This document shows, piece after piece, positions 40,831 through 50,495 of a DNA stretch of 64,000 nt. This stretch comes from Planctomycetota bacterium (GTDB lineage Bacteria > Planctomycetota > Phycisphaerae > Sedimentisphaerales > Anaerohalosphaeraceae). Where the stretch lies: assembly GCA_016873215.1 (NCBI GenBank), contig VGXU01000002.1:1-64000 (forward strand). Direction: 5' to 3'. Below the pieces are notes generated by a model, which ran no database searches, was not told the DNA's origin, and worked only from the letters and a program-made list of their open reading frames with translations. The position numbers were made by a program, and so were the translations under genes. Each line of letters opens with the position of its first letter. Position 1 is the first letter of the stretch.

Positions 40831-41451
40831 TTAACCGGCTGAATGCGTTTTCTTCTTTTTGCTTGGCTTAAGCAGCAGGAATCCAAAATAAAGCAATAAA
40901 CACGTTGCCGGTTCCGGAATCTGAAATTTCAGATTATCCAGAAGGACGGCACTGCCAAAAACAGCCAGACCGCCGGCCTTAATGTAGGCGATATCCGCAG
41001 TCGTGTGCTGAATGATAGCGTGATAGACCTCGCCGGCGTTAAGAGGCGTAAAGGAATAGACACTCTCAAGATGTCCTGTCGTATCATATACAGAAATGGA
41101 AGGATAATCAGAACCGCCATCGCTGATGATGTCAATCGAGACATAATTAGTGGGAAGTGCAAAATCGGCGCGAAGAAAATAACCGCCGGAAGTATTCTGG
41201 TTGAACCACAGCGTCGGCGACGTACGATGGTTGGCAAAAACCTTGCTGCCCGTGCTGGCCTGTGAACTGTCGGCAGCATAAACTTTTCCATCCAGGCCGG
41301 TCGCGCCGCCCCCGGAAGACAGGGTCACATAAGGAAAGGCGGTGGAAATATCAATACCCGCGGCAAAATTGTCCGGGTCCACCGTAACCAGACCGGCAGA
41401 CAAAAAAAATGAAAAAGACAGAAACCCCAAAGAAAAAACCAACACCCTCAT
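40831..41451 (-). CDS. PEP-CTERM sorting-domain protein
   Basis: 206 residues, AGGAG nine bases before ATG 41451. Signal peptide LVFSLGFLSFSFFLSAGL. A beta-rich body follows, and the C-terminus is a PEP-CTERM signal: QIPEPATCLLLYFGFLLL then basic PSKKKKTHS. Such proteins are exported and processed by an exosortase during surface polysaccharide-associated sorting. No exosortase gene is in the window. Confidence 0.85.
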   Translation of the reverse strand: MRVLVFSLGFLSFSFFLSAGLVTVDPDNFAAGIDISTAFPYVTLSSGGGATGLDGKVYAADSSQASTGSKVFANHRTSPTLWFNQNTSGGYFLRADFALPTNYVSIDIISDGGSDYPSISVYDTTGHLESVYSFTPLNAGEVYHAIIQHTTADIAYIKAGGLAVFGSAVLLDNLKFQIPEPATCLLLYFGFLLLKPSKKKKTHSAG

Positions 41452-41757
41452 CGGGCAACTCCTAATAGAAAGACAGCGTCCTTCCTCCCAAATCCCCCAG
41501 ATTTTCGAATGTATATGAATTGTACTATAAAAAGCGAAAAAAATCAAGGAAAAAGGGGGGTTTTAACGGCGTGCCGGCGCGCAGCATGTTTTTTAACTAT
41601 ATATTTCACAATGACTTATATTAATTCTTTAGAAATACCCGGATGCCGGTAAAAATGATCTGTGCCGCGATGGCCGACGGCACCTGCCCGCGTTTTTCCT
41701 TTGCGATAAATCCTCATCGTACTACAATTCCATCTTGAACGTTCAGAAAGGGATAAA

Positions 41758-42681
41758 ATGACCGCAGCGCAATCGCAAAACACGATTTTTCAGCAGCCGA
41801 AACTCTGGTTTCAGGCCATCCGGCCGCCGTCATTAACCGCCGCGACGATACCCGTGCTGGCCGGCGCCGCCTGGGCTTTTCATGAAAAGACCCCGGCCGA
41901 CTGGCAATGGCTGCCCCTGATTTGGCTGGCGGCAGTCAGCATTCAGGCGGCCACCAATCTGGTCAGTGAATATTATGATTACCTCAAGGGCAATATCACC
42001 CACGGTTCCACTCGGGTCATCGTTGAAGGCCTTCTTTCACCGCGTCAATTTTTAATTGGAGGACTGGTCTTGTTCGCATTTGCCGCGGCGATCGGCCTTG
42101 CCTTCATCGCGCTTCGCGGCTGGCCGATTATGGTTATCGGGCTGGTCGGAATACTGGGCGGATATTTCTATACCGCGACGCCCGTCGGCTATAAATACAT
42201 CGGCCTGGGCGACATCCTTGTCTTTGTGCTGATGGGGCCGCTGATGGTCATCGGTTCTTATTTCGTTTTAACGGGAACGTACAATCACAATGTTCTGCTT
42301 GTCTCGCTGCCGATTGGCTGTCTGGTGGCGGCGATTTTGAGCGGCAACAATCTGCGCGATATGCTCCCCGACAGCCAGGCGGGCATCACCACAACCGCCG
42401 GACTGCTGGGACATCGATGGGCCAAAATTGAATACTGTGCCCTCGATATTTCCGCGTATCTGATTACCGCGGCTCTTGTCGCGGCCCGCATTTTGCCGGC
42501 GTGGTCGCTAATCACCGTGTTATCCGTTCCATTGGCGTATCAATGCGTTCGACGGGCCTTGGGCAGTGCGCCGAACAAGCCCCAACAGCTTGCCGATATC
42601 GACATCCGGACGGCAAAGCTCCATCTGGCTTTCGGCATACTGCTGATTATTTCCCTGCTGCCGGGAGCATCAGGAAAATGA
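41758..42681 (+). CDS. menA: 1,4-dihydroxy-2-naphthoate polyprenyltransferase
   Basis: 307 residues, UbiA-fold membrane protein. First Asp-rich motif NLVSEYYDYLKGNITHGS, then VIVEGLLSPRQFLIGG; second motif GNNLRDMLPDSQAGITT. Adds the prenyl chain in menaquinone synthesis. It overlaps the next gene by ATGA, and that gene performs the following methylation, so the last two steps are coupled. The other men genes are not here. Confidence 0.92.
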   Translation: MTAAQSQNTIFQQPKLWFQAIRPPSLTAATIPVLAGAAWAFHEKTPADWQWLPLIWLAAVSIQAATNLVSEYYDYLKGNITHGSTRVIVEGLLSPRQFLIGGLVLFAFAAAIGLAFIALRGWPIMVIGLVGILGGYFYTATPVGYKYIGLGDILVFVLMGPLMVIGSYFVLTGTYNHNVLLVSLPIGCLVAAILSGNNLRDMLPDSQAGITTTAGLLGHRWAKIEYCALDISAYLITAALVAARILPAWSLITVLSVPLAYQCVRRALGSAPNKPQQLADIDIRTAKLHLAFGILLIISLLPGASGK

Positions 42682-43379
42682 ACACCGAGCCAATGTTTTC
42701 CTCCATCGCACCACGCTATGATTTCTGCAATCATCTCTTCAGCTTCGGGCTGGATTTCTACTGGCGAAAAAAAACAGCAAGCCTTTGCTGTAATCAACCG
42801 ATAGAAGCCGCTCTCGATATGTGCTGCGGCACGGGAGATATGGCTTTTGCGCTGGCTCGCACCGGCCAGGTCAAAACCATTACCGCCTGCGATATCAGCC
42901 TGCCGATGCTCGACTGCGCCAAATGCAAATACAAAAAAAACCAAAACCGGGGACAGTTACCTGTTTCTGTCCCCATCAACTGGCTCCATTGTCCCGCCCA
43001 AAACACGGGCCTGCCCGATGCATCATTTGACTTGATCACCTGCGCCTTCGGCCTGCGCAATATCAGTGATATCGATGGAACACTCAAAGAAATACATCGC
43101 CTGCTCAAGCCCGGCGGCAAAGTCTGCATCCTCGAATTTTTTCTGCCCCAAAACAAACTCTTGCGAAGTATCCATCAATTTTACCTGTGCCATATCATGC
43201 CGCTTGCGGCCCGCTGGATTGCCGGCACCCCCGGCCCCTGGTATTACCTGGCCCATTCCATCGAGCAATGGGAAAAAATCAACCTCCCCGAACTCCTGGC
43301 TCAGGCATCCTTCCGCGACATCACCGTCCACCCCCTGACCTTTTCCTCCGTCCGCATCACTGCCGCATGGAAAGAATAA
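42678..43379 (+). CDS. ubiE: Demethylmenaquinone methyltransferase
   Basis: 233 residues. MFSSIAPRYDFCNHLFSFGL, SAM motif ALDMCCGTGDMAFALA, CDISLPMLDCAK, FDLITCAFGLRNISDI and RLLKPGGKVCILEFF match UbiE/MenG. Final step of menaquinone synthesis. Between CAKCKYKK and INWLHCPAQN the gene contains a GGGGACAG...CTGTCCCC hairpin (42949-42974) encoding NRGQLPVSVP, an unusual in-frame stretch that looks like a dispersed repeat insertion. Starts by ATGA overlap with menA. Confidence 0.92.
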   Translation: MNTEPMFSSIAPRYDFCNHLFSFGLDFYWRKKTASLCCNQPIEAALDMCCGTGDMAFALARTGQVKTITACDISLPMLDCAKCKYKKNQNRGQLPVSVPINWLHCPAQNTGLPDASFDLITCAFGLRNISDIDGTLKEIHRLLKPGGKVCILEFFLPQNKLLRSIHQFYLCHIMPLAARWIAGTPGPWYYLAHSIEQWEKINLPELLAQASFRDITVHPLTFSSVRITAAWKE

Positions 43380-43429
43380 TTGTGGCATTTACGCATACCC
43401 TTATGTATAAACCATACAAGAGGTGAAAA

Positions 43430-44251
43430 ATGAAACTCAGCAGACAAACCGTATGGATTATGAAGCGAATCCTGTTCTGGATTGTAGTCGTGCCGGTGGT
43501 TTTAGTTGTTTTCGTCTGCTCCTGTGCCGACCGGATGATATTTCACCCGCCGCGCGCAAGTTATACATTATCCGACAACATAATCATCACCCCCGTTTCT
43601 CCGAAAGAAAAAATCGCCGCGATGTATCGCCCGGCCGGGCCGGATAGCTTCGTTCTGCTCTTCAGCCACGGCAACGCCGAAGACATCGGCCAAAATGAAG
43701 ACTTTTTCGAACTGGCCAACCGGCACGGTTTCGGCGTCTTTGCGTACGACTATCGCGGCTACGGCCTCAGCGATGGCCGCCCCGGCGAAAAAAATACCTA
43801 TCAGGATATCGCTGCCGCGTATCGATATCTGAAGGAGACATTGCACGTCCCGCCGCAGCGAATCATTATTCTTGGCCGGTCGGTCGGCTCCGGCCCGTCG
43901 GTCTGGCTGGCGACGCAGAAGTCCGCCGCCGGCCTGATTCTCGAAAGCCCGTTTGTCTCCGCCTTTCGTGTTGTCACCAAATACAGGATTTTGCCCTTTG
44001 ACCCGTATGACAACCTGTCTCGGATTAAGAATATCAAATGTCCCGTCCTGATTATTCAGGGCCGCCAGGATGAAGTTGTCGGTTTCTGGCACGGCCCCGT
44101 GCTTTATGAAGCCGCCAATGAACCCAAAATGAATTACTGGGTCGAAGACGCCGGACACAACGACCTCCTCTGGGTCGCCGGAGAAACATACTGGAAAACG
44201 CTAAAACGATTCAAAGAAATGCTCGCCGTGAACGAACCGACAGGCAAATAA
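43430..44251 (+). CDS. Membrane-anchored alpha/beta hydrolase (ABHD13/17-like)
   Basis: 273 residues. N-terminal membrane anchor (ILFWIVVVPVVLVVFVC), oxyanion region LLFSHGNAEDIGQNE, AYDYRGYGLSDGRPGE, nucleophile elbow ILGRSVGSGPSVWLA (Ser), acid region IIQGRQDEVVGF (Asp) and final DAGHNDL (His): a full triad. Serine esterase or thioesterase facing the envelope; substrate unknown. RBS GAGG. Confidence 0.88.
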   Translation: MKLSRQTVWIMKRILFWIVVVPVVLVVFVCSCADRMIFHPPRASYTLSDNIIITPVSPKEKIAAMYRPAGPDSFVLLFSHGNAEDIGQNEDFFELANRHGFGVFAYDYRGYGLSDGRPGEKNTYQDIAAAYRYLKETLHVPPQRIIILGRSVGSGPSVWLATQKSAAGLILESPFVSAFRVVTKYRILPFDPYDNLSRIKNIKCPVLIIQGRQDEVVGFWHGPVLYEAANEPKMNYWVEDAGHNDLLWVAGETYWKTLKRFKEMLAVNEPTGK

Positions 44252-44264
44252 AAAGGAGGCTTTT

Positions 44265-45380
44265 ATGATAACGGAAAATATCTTAGCTAATGCAGGAACA
44301 CCACTTATGTGGGCGGGCTTCATCCACCTGATTATCGGGAATCTCTTTATCGGCATTCTGGAAGGATTGCTACTGGGTTTCATATTTAGATTATCAAAAT
44401 GGAAATCGATTCTCTGGATGATTGCCGCCAACTATGTCAGTTCATGGGCGGGAATGATTATAATCGGATTCGCCAAACATAATTTTGAAGATATTACAAT
44501 TTATCAGGTTACATCTTACCTTTGGACGGCCTTGTTCATCGCTTATCTGGTAACCTTGCTACTCGAATGGCCTTTTATCTGGATGGCCATGAAAGATAAA
44601 ACCGGTCCGTGGAAAAAAAGCATTTTTGCCACTCTGATTGTGCAAACCGTCTCTTATGCACTACTGGCAGGATGCTGGTATTATCCGGCCAGCGGTATCA
44701 GCCTTTTGCGGGATACAATATTGGTTCCGACGACAAATTTCACACAAAATAAAAACGCGGTCGTCTATTTTGTCAATTCTTCCGATGGCGACGTTTATAA
44801 AATTTGCCTGGACGGATCTTCGCTGACCAAAATTGAAACACTCAATCTTAAAACAGAATGGGCGGCGATGTCTCTGGTGGAGAATCCTCAAAATGATACA
44901 TTGGATTTAGTTTGTTATTCAGAATCACGGGACCGCGATAAAGAAAAAATTATTATTTTCGAATCCCTGATTCCGGAAAATCTGGCACATCTGTATTTCC
45001 AGTCCGAACCTCAGTGGCAGTCCTATCAATACGAAACAGTGGACTTGCGGCATCCCCAGAATCGGCAGTGGCGGGCTTATACCCGATTCTGGCCGATTGA
45101 AGGACTGACTTTGGAAAACGAATCTACAAAAGAAAGCATTCATCTGGCAATGGAAACGCCATTTCTGGCTTGGTATGCGCGACAGGCAACAATTCTACCC
45201 AATGACGAAGTCGTTTTTGAGGTCGGCGGACAAATCTGTCTCTTTGACCGCCAAAGTCGAAAACTGGCTTTGCTGGCAAAAGGATACGGCCCAGTAGTAC
45301 TTCTTGAAGATTCGATGAATAATCAAAAATCAGAATCACAATCGTCCGATTCTACTCAGGCCCCGAAGGGGTCGCCATAA
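44265..45380 (+). CDS. Membrane protein with four N-terminal helices and an extracytoplasmic domain
   Basis: 371 residues, AAAGGAGG before the ATG, 13 bases after the hydrolase gene. Helices span about residues 10-160 (e.g. LILGNLFIGILEGLLLGFI-like and LIVQTVSYALLAGC), then a beta-propeller-like region with a VYFVNSSDGDVYKICLDGSS segment. The last residues (SQSSDSTQAPKGSP) are encoded by the start of a dispersed repeat. No family recognised. Confidence 0.7.
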   Translation: MITENILANAGTPLMWAGFIHLIIGNLFIGILEGLLLGFIFRLSKWKSILWMIAANYVSSWAGMIIIGFAKHNFEDITIYQVTSYLWTALFIAYLVTLLLEWPFIWMAMKDKTGPWKKSIFATLIVQTVSYALLAGCWYYPASGISLLRDTILVPTTNFTQNKNAVVYFVNSSDGDVYKICLDGSSLTKIETLNLKTEWAAMSLVENPQNDTLDLVCYSESRDRDKEKIIIFESLIPENLAHLYFQSEPQWQSYQYETVDLRHPQNRQWRAYTRFWPIEGLTLENESTKESIHLAMETPFLAWYARQATILPNDEVVFEVGGQICLFDRQSRKLALLAKGYGPVVLLEDSMNNQKSESQSSDSTQAPKGSP

Positions 45381-45443
45381 AATATCCGGCGTTGAATCCC
45401 GAAGGGATGACATAAAATAGCCGGGGGTGTAAACCCCCGGAAT
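45358..45443 (+). repeat. Composite palindromic dispersed repeat, copy A
   Basis: CCCCGAAGGGG ... ATAAAAT ... ATCCCGAAGGGAT ... ATAAAATAGCCGGGGG-TGTAAA-CCCCCGG. Two types of palindrome joined by an ATAAAATAG linker; related copies at 56024-56113, 60093-60187, 58276-58373 and 62769-62868. The 3' end of the preceding gene runs into it. Confidence 0.75.
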
Positions 45444-45471
45444 AATGGTGAAATCTGTTGTTTCTTTGTGT

Positions 45472-45510
45472 AAAAAAAACGCCGCGTCCGAATGATCGAA
45501 ACGCAGCGTT
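45472..45510 (-). terminator. Intrinsic terminator of the Gfo/Idh gene
   Basis: On the minus strand AACGCTGCGT pairs with ACGCGGCGTT (one G-T), followed by a T run. Confidence 0.8.
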
Positions 45511-45551
45511 GATACTGTTAGTACAAGTGTAATTCTCAGAGTATTAGATAC

Positions 45552-46892
45552 TCATTTTTTGTCGGCCTTGGCCGCCGATTTGCCGGCGGGCGCCTTGTCT
45601 TTTTCTTCTTTTCCGGGAATGGCAATCACATCGTCGGCGGGAGCCTTGACGGTTCCGTTCTCGAAATCCTCCGCGGTGGGACTCAGGGCCAGATTATACC
45701 ACGGCGAGCCGATACTTTCATCGACCAGCTCACTCCATCGCACGAACTGTCCCGAGTAAGCGCTGATTCGCCCCATGATGCCGGCCAGCGTGGAGTCGGC
45801 AACGTTCTGTGCTTCATTGAGAGGCTTGCCCACAATGATCCCTTTGAGCAGGTCAACGTGTTCCTGGACATACTCGCCGCCGCTGTGTTCTGCAAATTCA
45901 GGAAGACGAATTTTATTTTTATAGCCATCCTTGCCCGGGCCGGTTCCCCAGGTGCTGCCTTCCGTGCCGGTGAAATATTCCGAGTTGCGGTTGTAGCAGC
46001 CGTTGACCTGGCGGCACATACTGTGGATATGCAGGTCATCGCCGTAATCAAAATCCACGCTGAAGAAATCGAACTGAGTGCCGGTCTTGCGGCGTGCGCG
46101 ACCGCCAAAACCAAGAGCCGATTTTGGAAGCCTGCCGATAAACCAGTTGGCGACGTCGATATTGTGAACGTGCTGTTCGACGATATGATCGCCGGACGTC
46201 TCGGTAAAACTGACCCAGTTGCGAATCATATAATCGGCGTCGGATTCGCCTGCGTTTCGGGTCTTATACCAGAGTTTTCCGCCGCACCACCAGATTTGTC
46301 CACCCATCAATTTACCGATGGCATTGTTGGCGATGGCGTGCTGCGTCTGGAGATAAACGGCCTGATGACGCCGCTGGGTGCCGGCGACGACCGCCAGCTT
46401 TTTTTCGGCGGCCAGCTTTCCAACGGCCATAATCTTCCTCGCTCCGGGCGGGTCAACGGCGACGGGCTTTTCCATAAACACATGTTTGCCGGCCTTCACC
46501 GCCGCTTCGAAGTGAACAGGCCGAAAATTCGGGGAAGTGGCTATCAGCACAACATCCGCATCGGAGGCCATTACTTTTTTGTAAGCACTGGCGCCGCCAA
46601 AGCAGCGATCTTCCGGAACATTATGTTTTTTGGCCACGCCGACCGCATGGTCCATAAAGTAATCCGCCAGGGCAACGATTTCCGTATTCAGCTTGAGAGA
46701 TTTGGCCGCCTCGAGACAGTTCTCCAATGCGCCGGTGCCGCGTCCGCCGCAGCCGACCAATCCGAGCCGAATGGTTTCTGAACCGGCGGCAAACACACTG
46801 CTGGATTTGGCCAGCAGAGACGATATCGATAACGCGGCAGCTCCTTTCACAAAGCTTCTTCGTGAGACTGGAACGGTAGTTTTATTGAGCAT
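45552..46892 (-). CDS. Tat-exported Gfo/Idh/MocA-family oxidoreductase
   Basis: 446 residues from ATG 46892 (AAAGGGA upstream). Twin-arginine signal VSRRSFVKGAAALSISSLLA. NAD-binding LGLVGCGGRGTGALENCL, VALADYF, and the EKP motif KHVFMEKPVAVDPPGARK are typical of the family; HIVEQHVHNIDVANWF is a known block of the Planctomycete exported branch. Acts on sugar or inositol-type substrates, probably in the periplasm. Tail is Lys/Ala-rich (GKEEKDKAPAGKSAAKADKK). Lies downstream of an isomerase and rhaM on the same strand, a carbohydrate cluster. Confidence 0.9.
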   Translation of the reverse strand: MLNKTTVPVSRRSFVKGAAALSISSLLAKSSSVFAAGSETIRLGLVGCGGRGTGALENCLEAAKSLKLNTEIVALADYFMDHAVGVAKKHNVPEDRCFGGASAYKKVMASDADVVLIATSPNFRPVHFEAAVKAGKHVFMEKPVAVDPPGARKIMAVGKLAAEKKLAVVAGTQRRHQAVYLQTQHAIANNAIGKLMGGQIWWCGGKLWYKTRNAGESDADYMIRNWVSFTETSGDHIVEQHVHNIDVANWFIGRLPKSALGFGGRARRKTGTQFDFFSVDFDYGDDLHIHSMCRQVNGCYNRNSEYFTGTEGSTWGTGPGKDGYKNKIRLPEFAEHSGGEYVQEHVDLLKGIIVGKPLNEAQNVADSTLAGIMGRISAYSGQFVRWSELVDESIGSPWYNLALSPTAEDFENGTVKAPADDVIAIPGKEEKDKAPAGKSAAKADKK

Positions 46893-46991
46893 CGACAATC
46901 CCTTTCTTGAAAATGGAACTTGTTATGGTTTCAAATATTCATTTTTTACATCTCACGGAGCATTAACATCCGTGAGGCTTTTTTTGCCGCA

Positions 46992-47903
46992 TTAAAAAGC
47001 GTCACATTCACGATAGGCTTTCAGCAAAGCGATCTCGCCTTCTTTGCCGCGAATGCTTGTGCCATGTTCCATACACAGCACACCTTTGTAGCTTTTTTCG
47101 TACAGATGTTTGAAGATATTGCGATAATTAATCTCGCCGGTTCCGGGTTCATTGCGCCCGGGGTTGTCGCCGACGTGAAAACTGGCGATTTCTGACCAGG
47201 CAAGGTCAATATTGGGAATCAGATTGCCCTCGGTAATCTGCTGATGGTAAAGGTCGCTGACAATTTTACAGCAGGGGTGATTCACGGCCCGGCAGATTTG
47301 ATACGATTGCGCGATGGTCGTCAAAAACAGGCCGGGGTGATTGTGTTTATTCAGCGGTTCCAGAACAATAATCAATCCGGAGGACTCGCACAGCTCGGCG
47401 ATGTATTTGAGGTTTTCAATCACGTTAGCGGCCTGGTAATCCCACTCCATCCGCTGATTGTAACGGCCGGGAACTAAAAGCGCCCATTTGGCTTGCGTGC
47501 GTTTGGCGGTTTCGATGCCCTCTTTGACGCGGCCCTTCAGTTCCTCGCGAATAGCCGGGTCAGACAAAACCAGACTTTCCTTGCTGAAATCGGCATACAG
47601 TACGAACGGGCCAAGCTCCATAGAGCGCTCCTGCAGGGCCTTGGCGATCTTTTCCTGTACATTCTTCGGTTTACCCATCAGGCCATTGTCAAAAATCGCG
47701 CCAAATCCCTGGTCGTGTATAAATTTTATCACATCGATGGGATCCTCTCCGGCGTGATGCTTAAACTGGTCTAAGCTCGGGGCATACCTGAGTTTAAAAG
47801 GATTTCTTGCGCCCGGTTCGGCCTCGGCGGCAAAAGAGGGAAGATTCGCTGAAAGCACCGCTCCAAAAGCCAGGCTGCTTGCCATAAAACCGCGTCGATT
47901 CAT
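46992..47903 (-). CDS. Exported sugar phosphate isomerase/epimerase-like TIM-barrel protein
   Basis: 303 residues from ATG 47903 (GGAGG upstream). N-terminus MNRRGFMASSLAFGAVLSAN is a Tat-type or general signal. The rest is a xylose-isomerase-like TIM barrel close to hydroxypyruvate isomerase: RYAPSLDQFKHHAG, LIIVLEPLNKHNHPGLFL (metal Glu), CKIVSDLYHQQITEGNL, FHVGDNPGRNEPGTGEINY and VLCMEHG. Likely isomerises sugar acids outside the cytoplasm, cooperating with the adjacent exported oxidoreductase (inference). Confidence 0.87.
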   Translation of the reverse strand: MNRRGFMASSLAFGAVLSANLPSFAAEAEPGARNPFKLRYAPSLDQFKHHAGEDPIDVIKFIHDQGFGAIFDNGLMGKPKNVQEKIAKALQERSMELGPFVLYADFSKESLVLSDPAIREELKGRVKEGIETAKRTQAKWALLVPGRYNQRMEWDYQAANVIENLKYIAELCESSGLIIVLEPLNKHNHPGLFLTTIAQSYQICRAVNHPCCKIVSDLYHQQITEGNLIPNIDLAWSEIASFHVGDNPGRNEPGTGEINYRNIFKHLYEKSYKGVLCMEHGTSIRGKEGEIALLKAYRECDAF

Positions 47904-47962
47904 AACAGGACCTCCGCTAAATTTTTTCAATTGAAGAACCGACCTTAACACGGCCGGACTGA

Positions 47963-48277
47963 TTATTCAATACAAAATACTTCTTTTAATTCTCTGGACT
48001 TCGGGCTGTTGTCGGGGTTGGAGGGCATAATATCTTTCATATACGCCCACCACTTTTTACATATCGGCGTACTGGCGATTGCATTCCACCGGACTTCGTT
48101 TTCAATCTCCACATACCCGAATAATTGGCTGGTCTCTTGATCCAGAAATATCGAATAATGATGTACCCCGTGATCTTTAAGAACTTTCTGTAATTCAGTC
48201 CAGATAGGCCTGTGCCGCTTCTCATACTCGGCATGCTGATCCGGATTAACCTGCATCAAAAATGCCTTGCGAATCAT
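47963..48277 (-). CDS. rhaM: L-rhamnose mutarotase
   Basis: 104 residues, the exact family length. [39 protein letters not shown] and [12 protein letters not shown] include the catalytic His and the WW signature. Interconverts alpha and beta L-rhamnose (or a similar 6-deoxy sugar). RBS AAGGAAG. Precedes the isomerase gene by 59 bases. No rhaA/rhaB genes are present here. Confidence 0.94.
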   Translation of the reverse strand: MIRKAFLMQVNPDQHAEYEKRHRPIWTELQKVLKDHGVHHYSIFLDQETSQLFGYVEIENEVRWNAIASTPICKKWWAYMKDIMPSNPDNSPKSRELKEVFCIE

Positions 48278-48287
48278 TAAGTCTTCC

Positions 48288-49541
48288 TTATTTAATCGGT
48301 GCACTCTGTGAAATCTGTGGTTTCATTTTTGGTTGCTCCTGCGGAAACGGTGACACGCCCGTCAGTTTTGCGATTTTTTTGGGGATGTCCGTATTGTCCA
48401 TTACGCCGGCAAATTCCTCCGCCCCCGGCCCGTATGCGAACAGCGCCACATCCGCGCCCGTATGGCTTTTGAAATTCCAGTCCGCGGCGACTTTAGAAGC
48501 GTTGTTTTTATCTTCCGGCAAAAGCAGTCCGCCCGTCTCATGGTCGGCCGTCACAATCACCAGCGTACTCCGATCCATCCGGGCAAACTCTATCGCCTCC
48601 CTGACGGCCATATCAAACAACAGCGTCTGGCGAATACTGTTATCGGTGTCGTTGGCATGCCCCGCCCAGTCAATCTGGCTGCCTTCCACCATCAGAAAAA
48701 ATTTCGGCTCCGGCACAAACCAGTCCTTATTTTTAGCGCTTAGCAAGGCGATGGCCTTTTGCGTCATCTCCGCCAGTGATGGCTCCGGCGCAAATGTCGT
48801 CATCCCGTTGTCAGCAAACAATCCCAGCACCGGCCCGGATGTCAGCTTCATCATCTCTTCCCGACTCTGCACAATATAATACCCCGCCCGCTGCGCCGCT
48901 ATTAACAGGTTGCTCCCATGGCTGCCCGCCGACAGCCAGAATTTTCGTCCGCCGCCGAATAAAACATCCACCCGGTTATTAAACATCTGCTCGGCAATCT
49001 CTTCTTCGCTGCCGCGCGACGAAACATGCGATGCGAATCCCGCCGGCGTGGCGTGCGTAATGGAAGAGGTCGCCGCCAGGCCCGTTCGCCAGCCTTTTTT
49101 CGACAGGACTTCCAGAATCGACGCGTAAGTTTTGTTATCCGTACCGATGCCGATGGTGCCGTTTTTGGTTTTGACGCCGCAGGCCATCGCCGTCACCGCC
49201 GCCGCCGAATCCGTCACCGCGTGGTTGGCTGCGAATGTCCGCACTAATCCCGCAATCGGCAGTCTCTCCATCCAGAGTTTCCCGCCCTGTCCGACGACCT
49301 TTTGCCGGGCCAGCGCGATTTCATTGGTCCCCATACCATCGCCGATACAGAAAATCACGTTCCGAACATCCTGTCCCGAAACTCGCCCCGCGGTCCAGTT
49401 GGCCGGCGCGGCCTTATAAAAAGAAATCTCCTTTGCGTCTCCCTGTGCCGGCGGATACACAAACGTCTGTTCCGACACCGCGACCGCAAATGAAAAAACC
49501 AAAACCGTAAAATAAAACCATAGCCGAGCCGAATTCTTCAT
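48288..49541 (-). CDS. phoA: Alkaline phosphatase
   Basis: 417 residues with signal peptide ([18 protein letters not shown]). [18 protein letters not shown], nucleophile [46 protein letters not shown] and [19 protein letters not shown] are all classic PhoA-family metal and catalytic segments. Periplasmic phosphomonoesterase, relevant to phosphate starvation. The last residues ([11 protein letters not shown]) are encoded by a CTCTGTGAAATCTGTGG-type dispersed repeat that recurs at 62000-62024, so the C-terminus was probably modified. Ends ten bases before rhaM. Confidence 0.93.
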   Translation of the reverse strand: MKNSARLWFYFTVLVFSFAVAVSEQTFVYPPAQGDAKEISFYKAAPANWTAGRVSGQDVRNVIFCIGDGMGTNEIALARQKVVGQGGKLWMERLPIAGLVRTFAANHAVTDSAAAVTAMACGVKTKNGTIGIGTDNKTYASILEVLSKKGWRTGLAATSSITHATPAGFASHVSSRGSEEEIAEQMFNNRVDVLFGGGRKFWLSAGSHGSNLLIAAQRAGYYIVQSREEMMKLTSGPVLGLFADNGMTTFAPEPSLAEMTQKAIALLSAKNKDWFVPEPKFFLMVEGSQIDWAGHANDTDNSIRQTLLFDMAVREAIEFARMDRSTLVIVTADHETGGLLLPEDKNNASKVAADWNFKSHTGADVALFAYGPGAEEFAGVMDNTDIPKKIAKLTGVSPFPQEQPKMKPQISQSAPIK

Positions 49542-49565
49542 TTTTAACTTTTTCCTTTTCCCTTT

Positions 49566-50425
49566 TTACTTTCCTTTTGCATACCAGTCCGGGTCCTGCG
49601 CCAGTTTTTCCCGGGCCTCGGCGGTCATCATCTCAAACGCCGGATGATTGCTTTCCCACGCCCGCTCGGCAAACGGCGTCGTTCGCATCTTCTCAACCTC
49701 CACCGTTGCGTCGCGAAAGTAAGACCCGTAAATATGCAGCGAATCGCTGATATCGACATAACGCCCGACAGCAACGGGCCTGCCGATTTTTGCGGCGATT
49801 TTAGCGGCCATCGTCCGCTGCAAATCCGTCAGCGCATAAACATTCATAAACCACGCCTTATACAAATCCCGGCTGCGCCAATGCGTATTCATATTCAGCA
49901 CAAAACTCCCATTCGGCTGCTCCGTCAGCCGGCACCATATCCGCTGCAGGCACGGCGGGTCATCCGTCTGCGGGTCCGCCGTCGGCATCCACGTAATCGC
50001 CTGCGCCCGCCGTGTATGAGCGCATTCGGCCAGCGCGTCGATGATATATTGAATCTGGTTAACCCGGCCAAACGGCTTGGGCGTTTTGGCGTCGCGCAGA
50101 TTTTCCACCGGCGTATAAGCGAACAGCCGCTCGTGATACGTATAAGTCCATTTACCCGCCGCCGGGTCAATCCAGTGGTCGTGAATCCCGCCGATGACTT
50201 CCTGCCGATAGGCTTCCAGCTCTTCCGGCCCGCCCGGAAAATTCTTGTGAATCCGCGGCTCGGCGAACGGATTTGCAACCGTAATCATCACCGTCGCGTC
50301 ACGGCTCGGAGGGTCATCGGGTTTGTCATACTGCGTTTTCATCGCCAGCCCGTTGTCCCACCCGGGGGACAACCCGCGGTGATAAACAGCGAAGGCAATT
50401 CAGAAATCGGTTGTTTGGCTTTCAT
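49566..50425 (-). CDS. thyA: Thymidylate synthase (ThyA, archaeal-like branch) with an N-terminal frameshift
   Basis: The main frame (TTG at 50372 to 49566, 268 residues) carries ThyA signatures in diverged form: RVNQIQYIIDALAECAHTRR, active-site DDPPCLQRIWCRL (Cys), HWRSRDLYKAWFMNVYAL and DISDSLHIYGSYF. A better start lies at 50425 in the next frame (ATG with AGGAG five bases upstream, MKAKQPISELPSLFITAG); adding one C to the five-C run on the minus strand (bases 50364-50368) fuses it smoothly as TAGCPPGWDNGLAMKTQ. Converts dUMP to dTMP with methylene-THF. Whether the frameshift is real is unknown. Confidence 0.75.
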
Positions 50426-50495
50426 GTCGCTCCTGTCGTAAGGGAGGATTTTGTTCAGCGAGGAGGTTTATTTTTGAGTTTTAGATTTTCAATTT

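Noticed and set aside
46952-46985. Hairpin CTCACGGA/TCCGTGAG followed by seven T on the plus strand
   Set aside because: It looks like a terminator, but there is no plus-strand gene before it and both flanking genes are on the minus strand, where no T run follows the stem.
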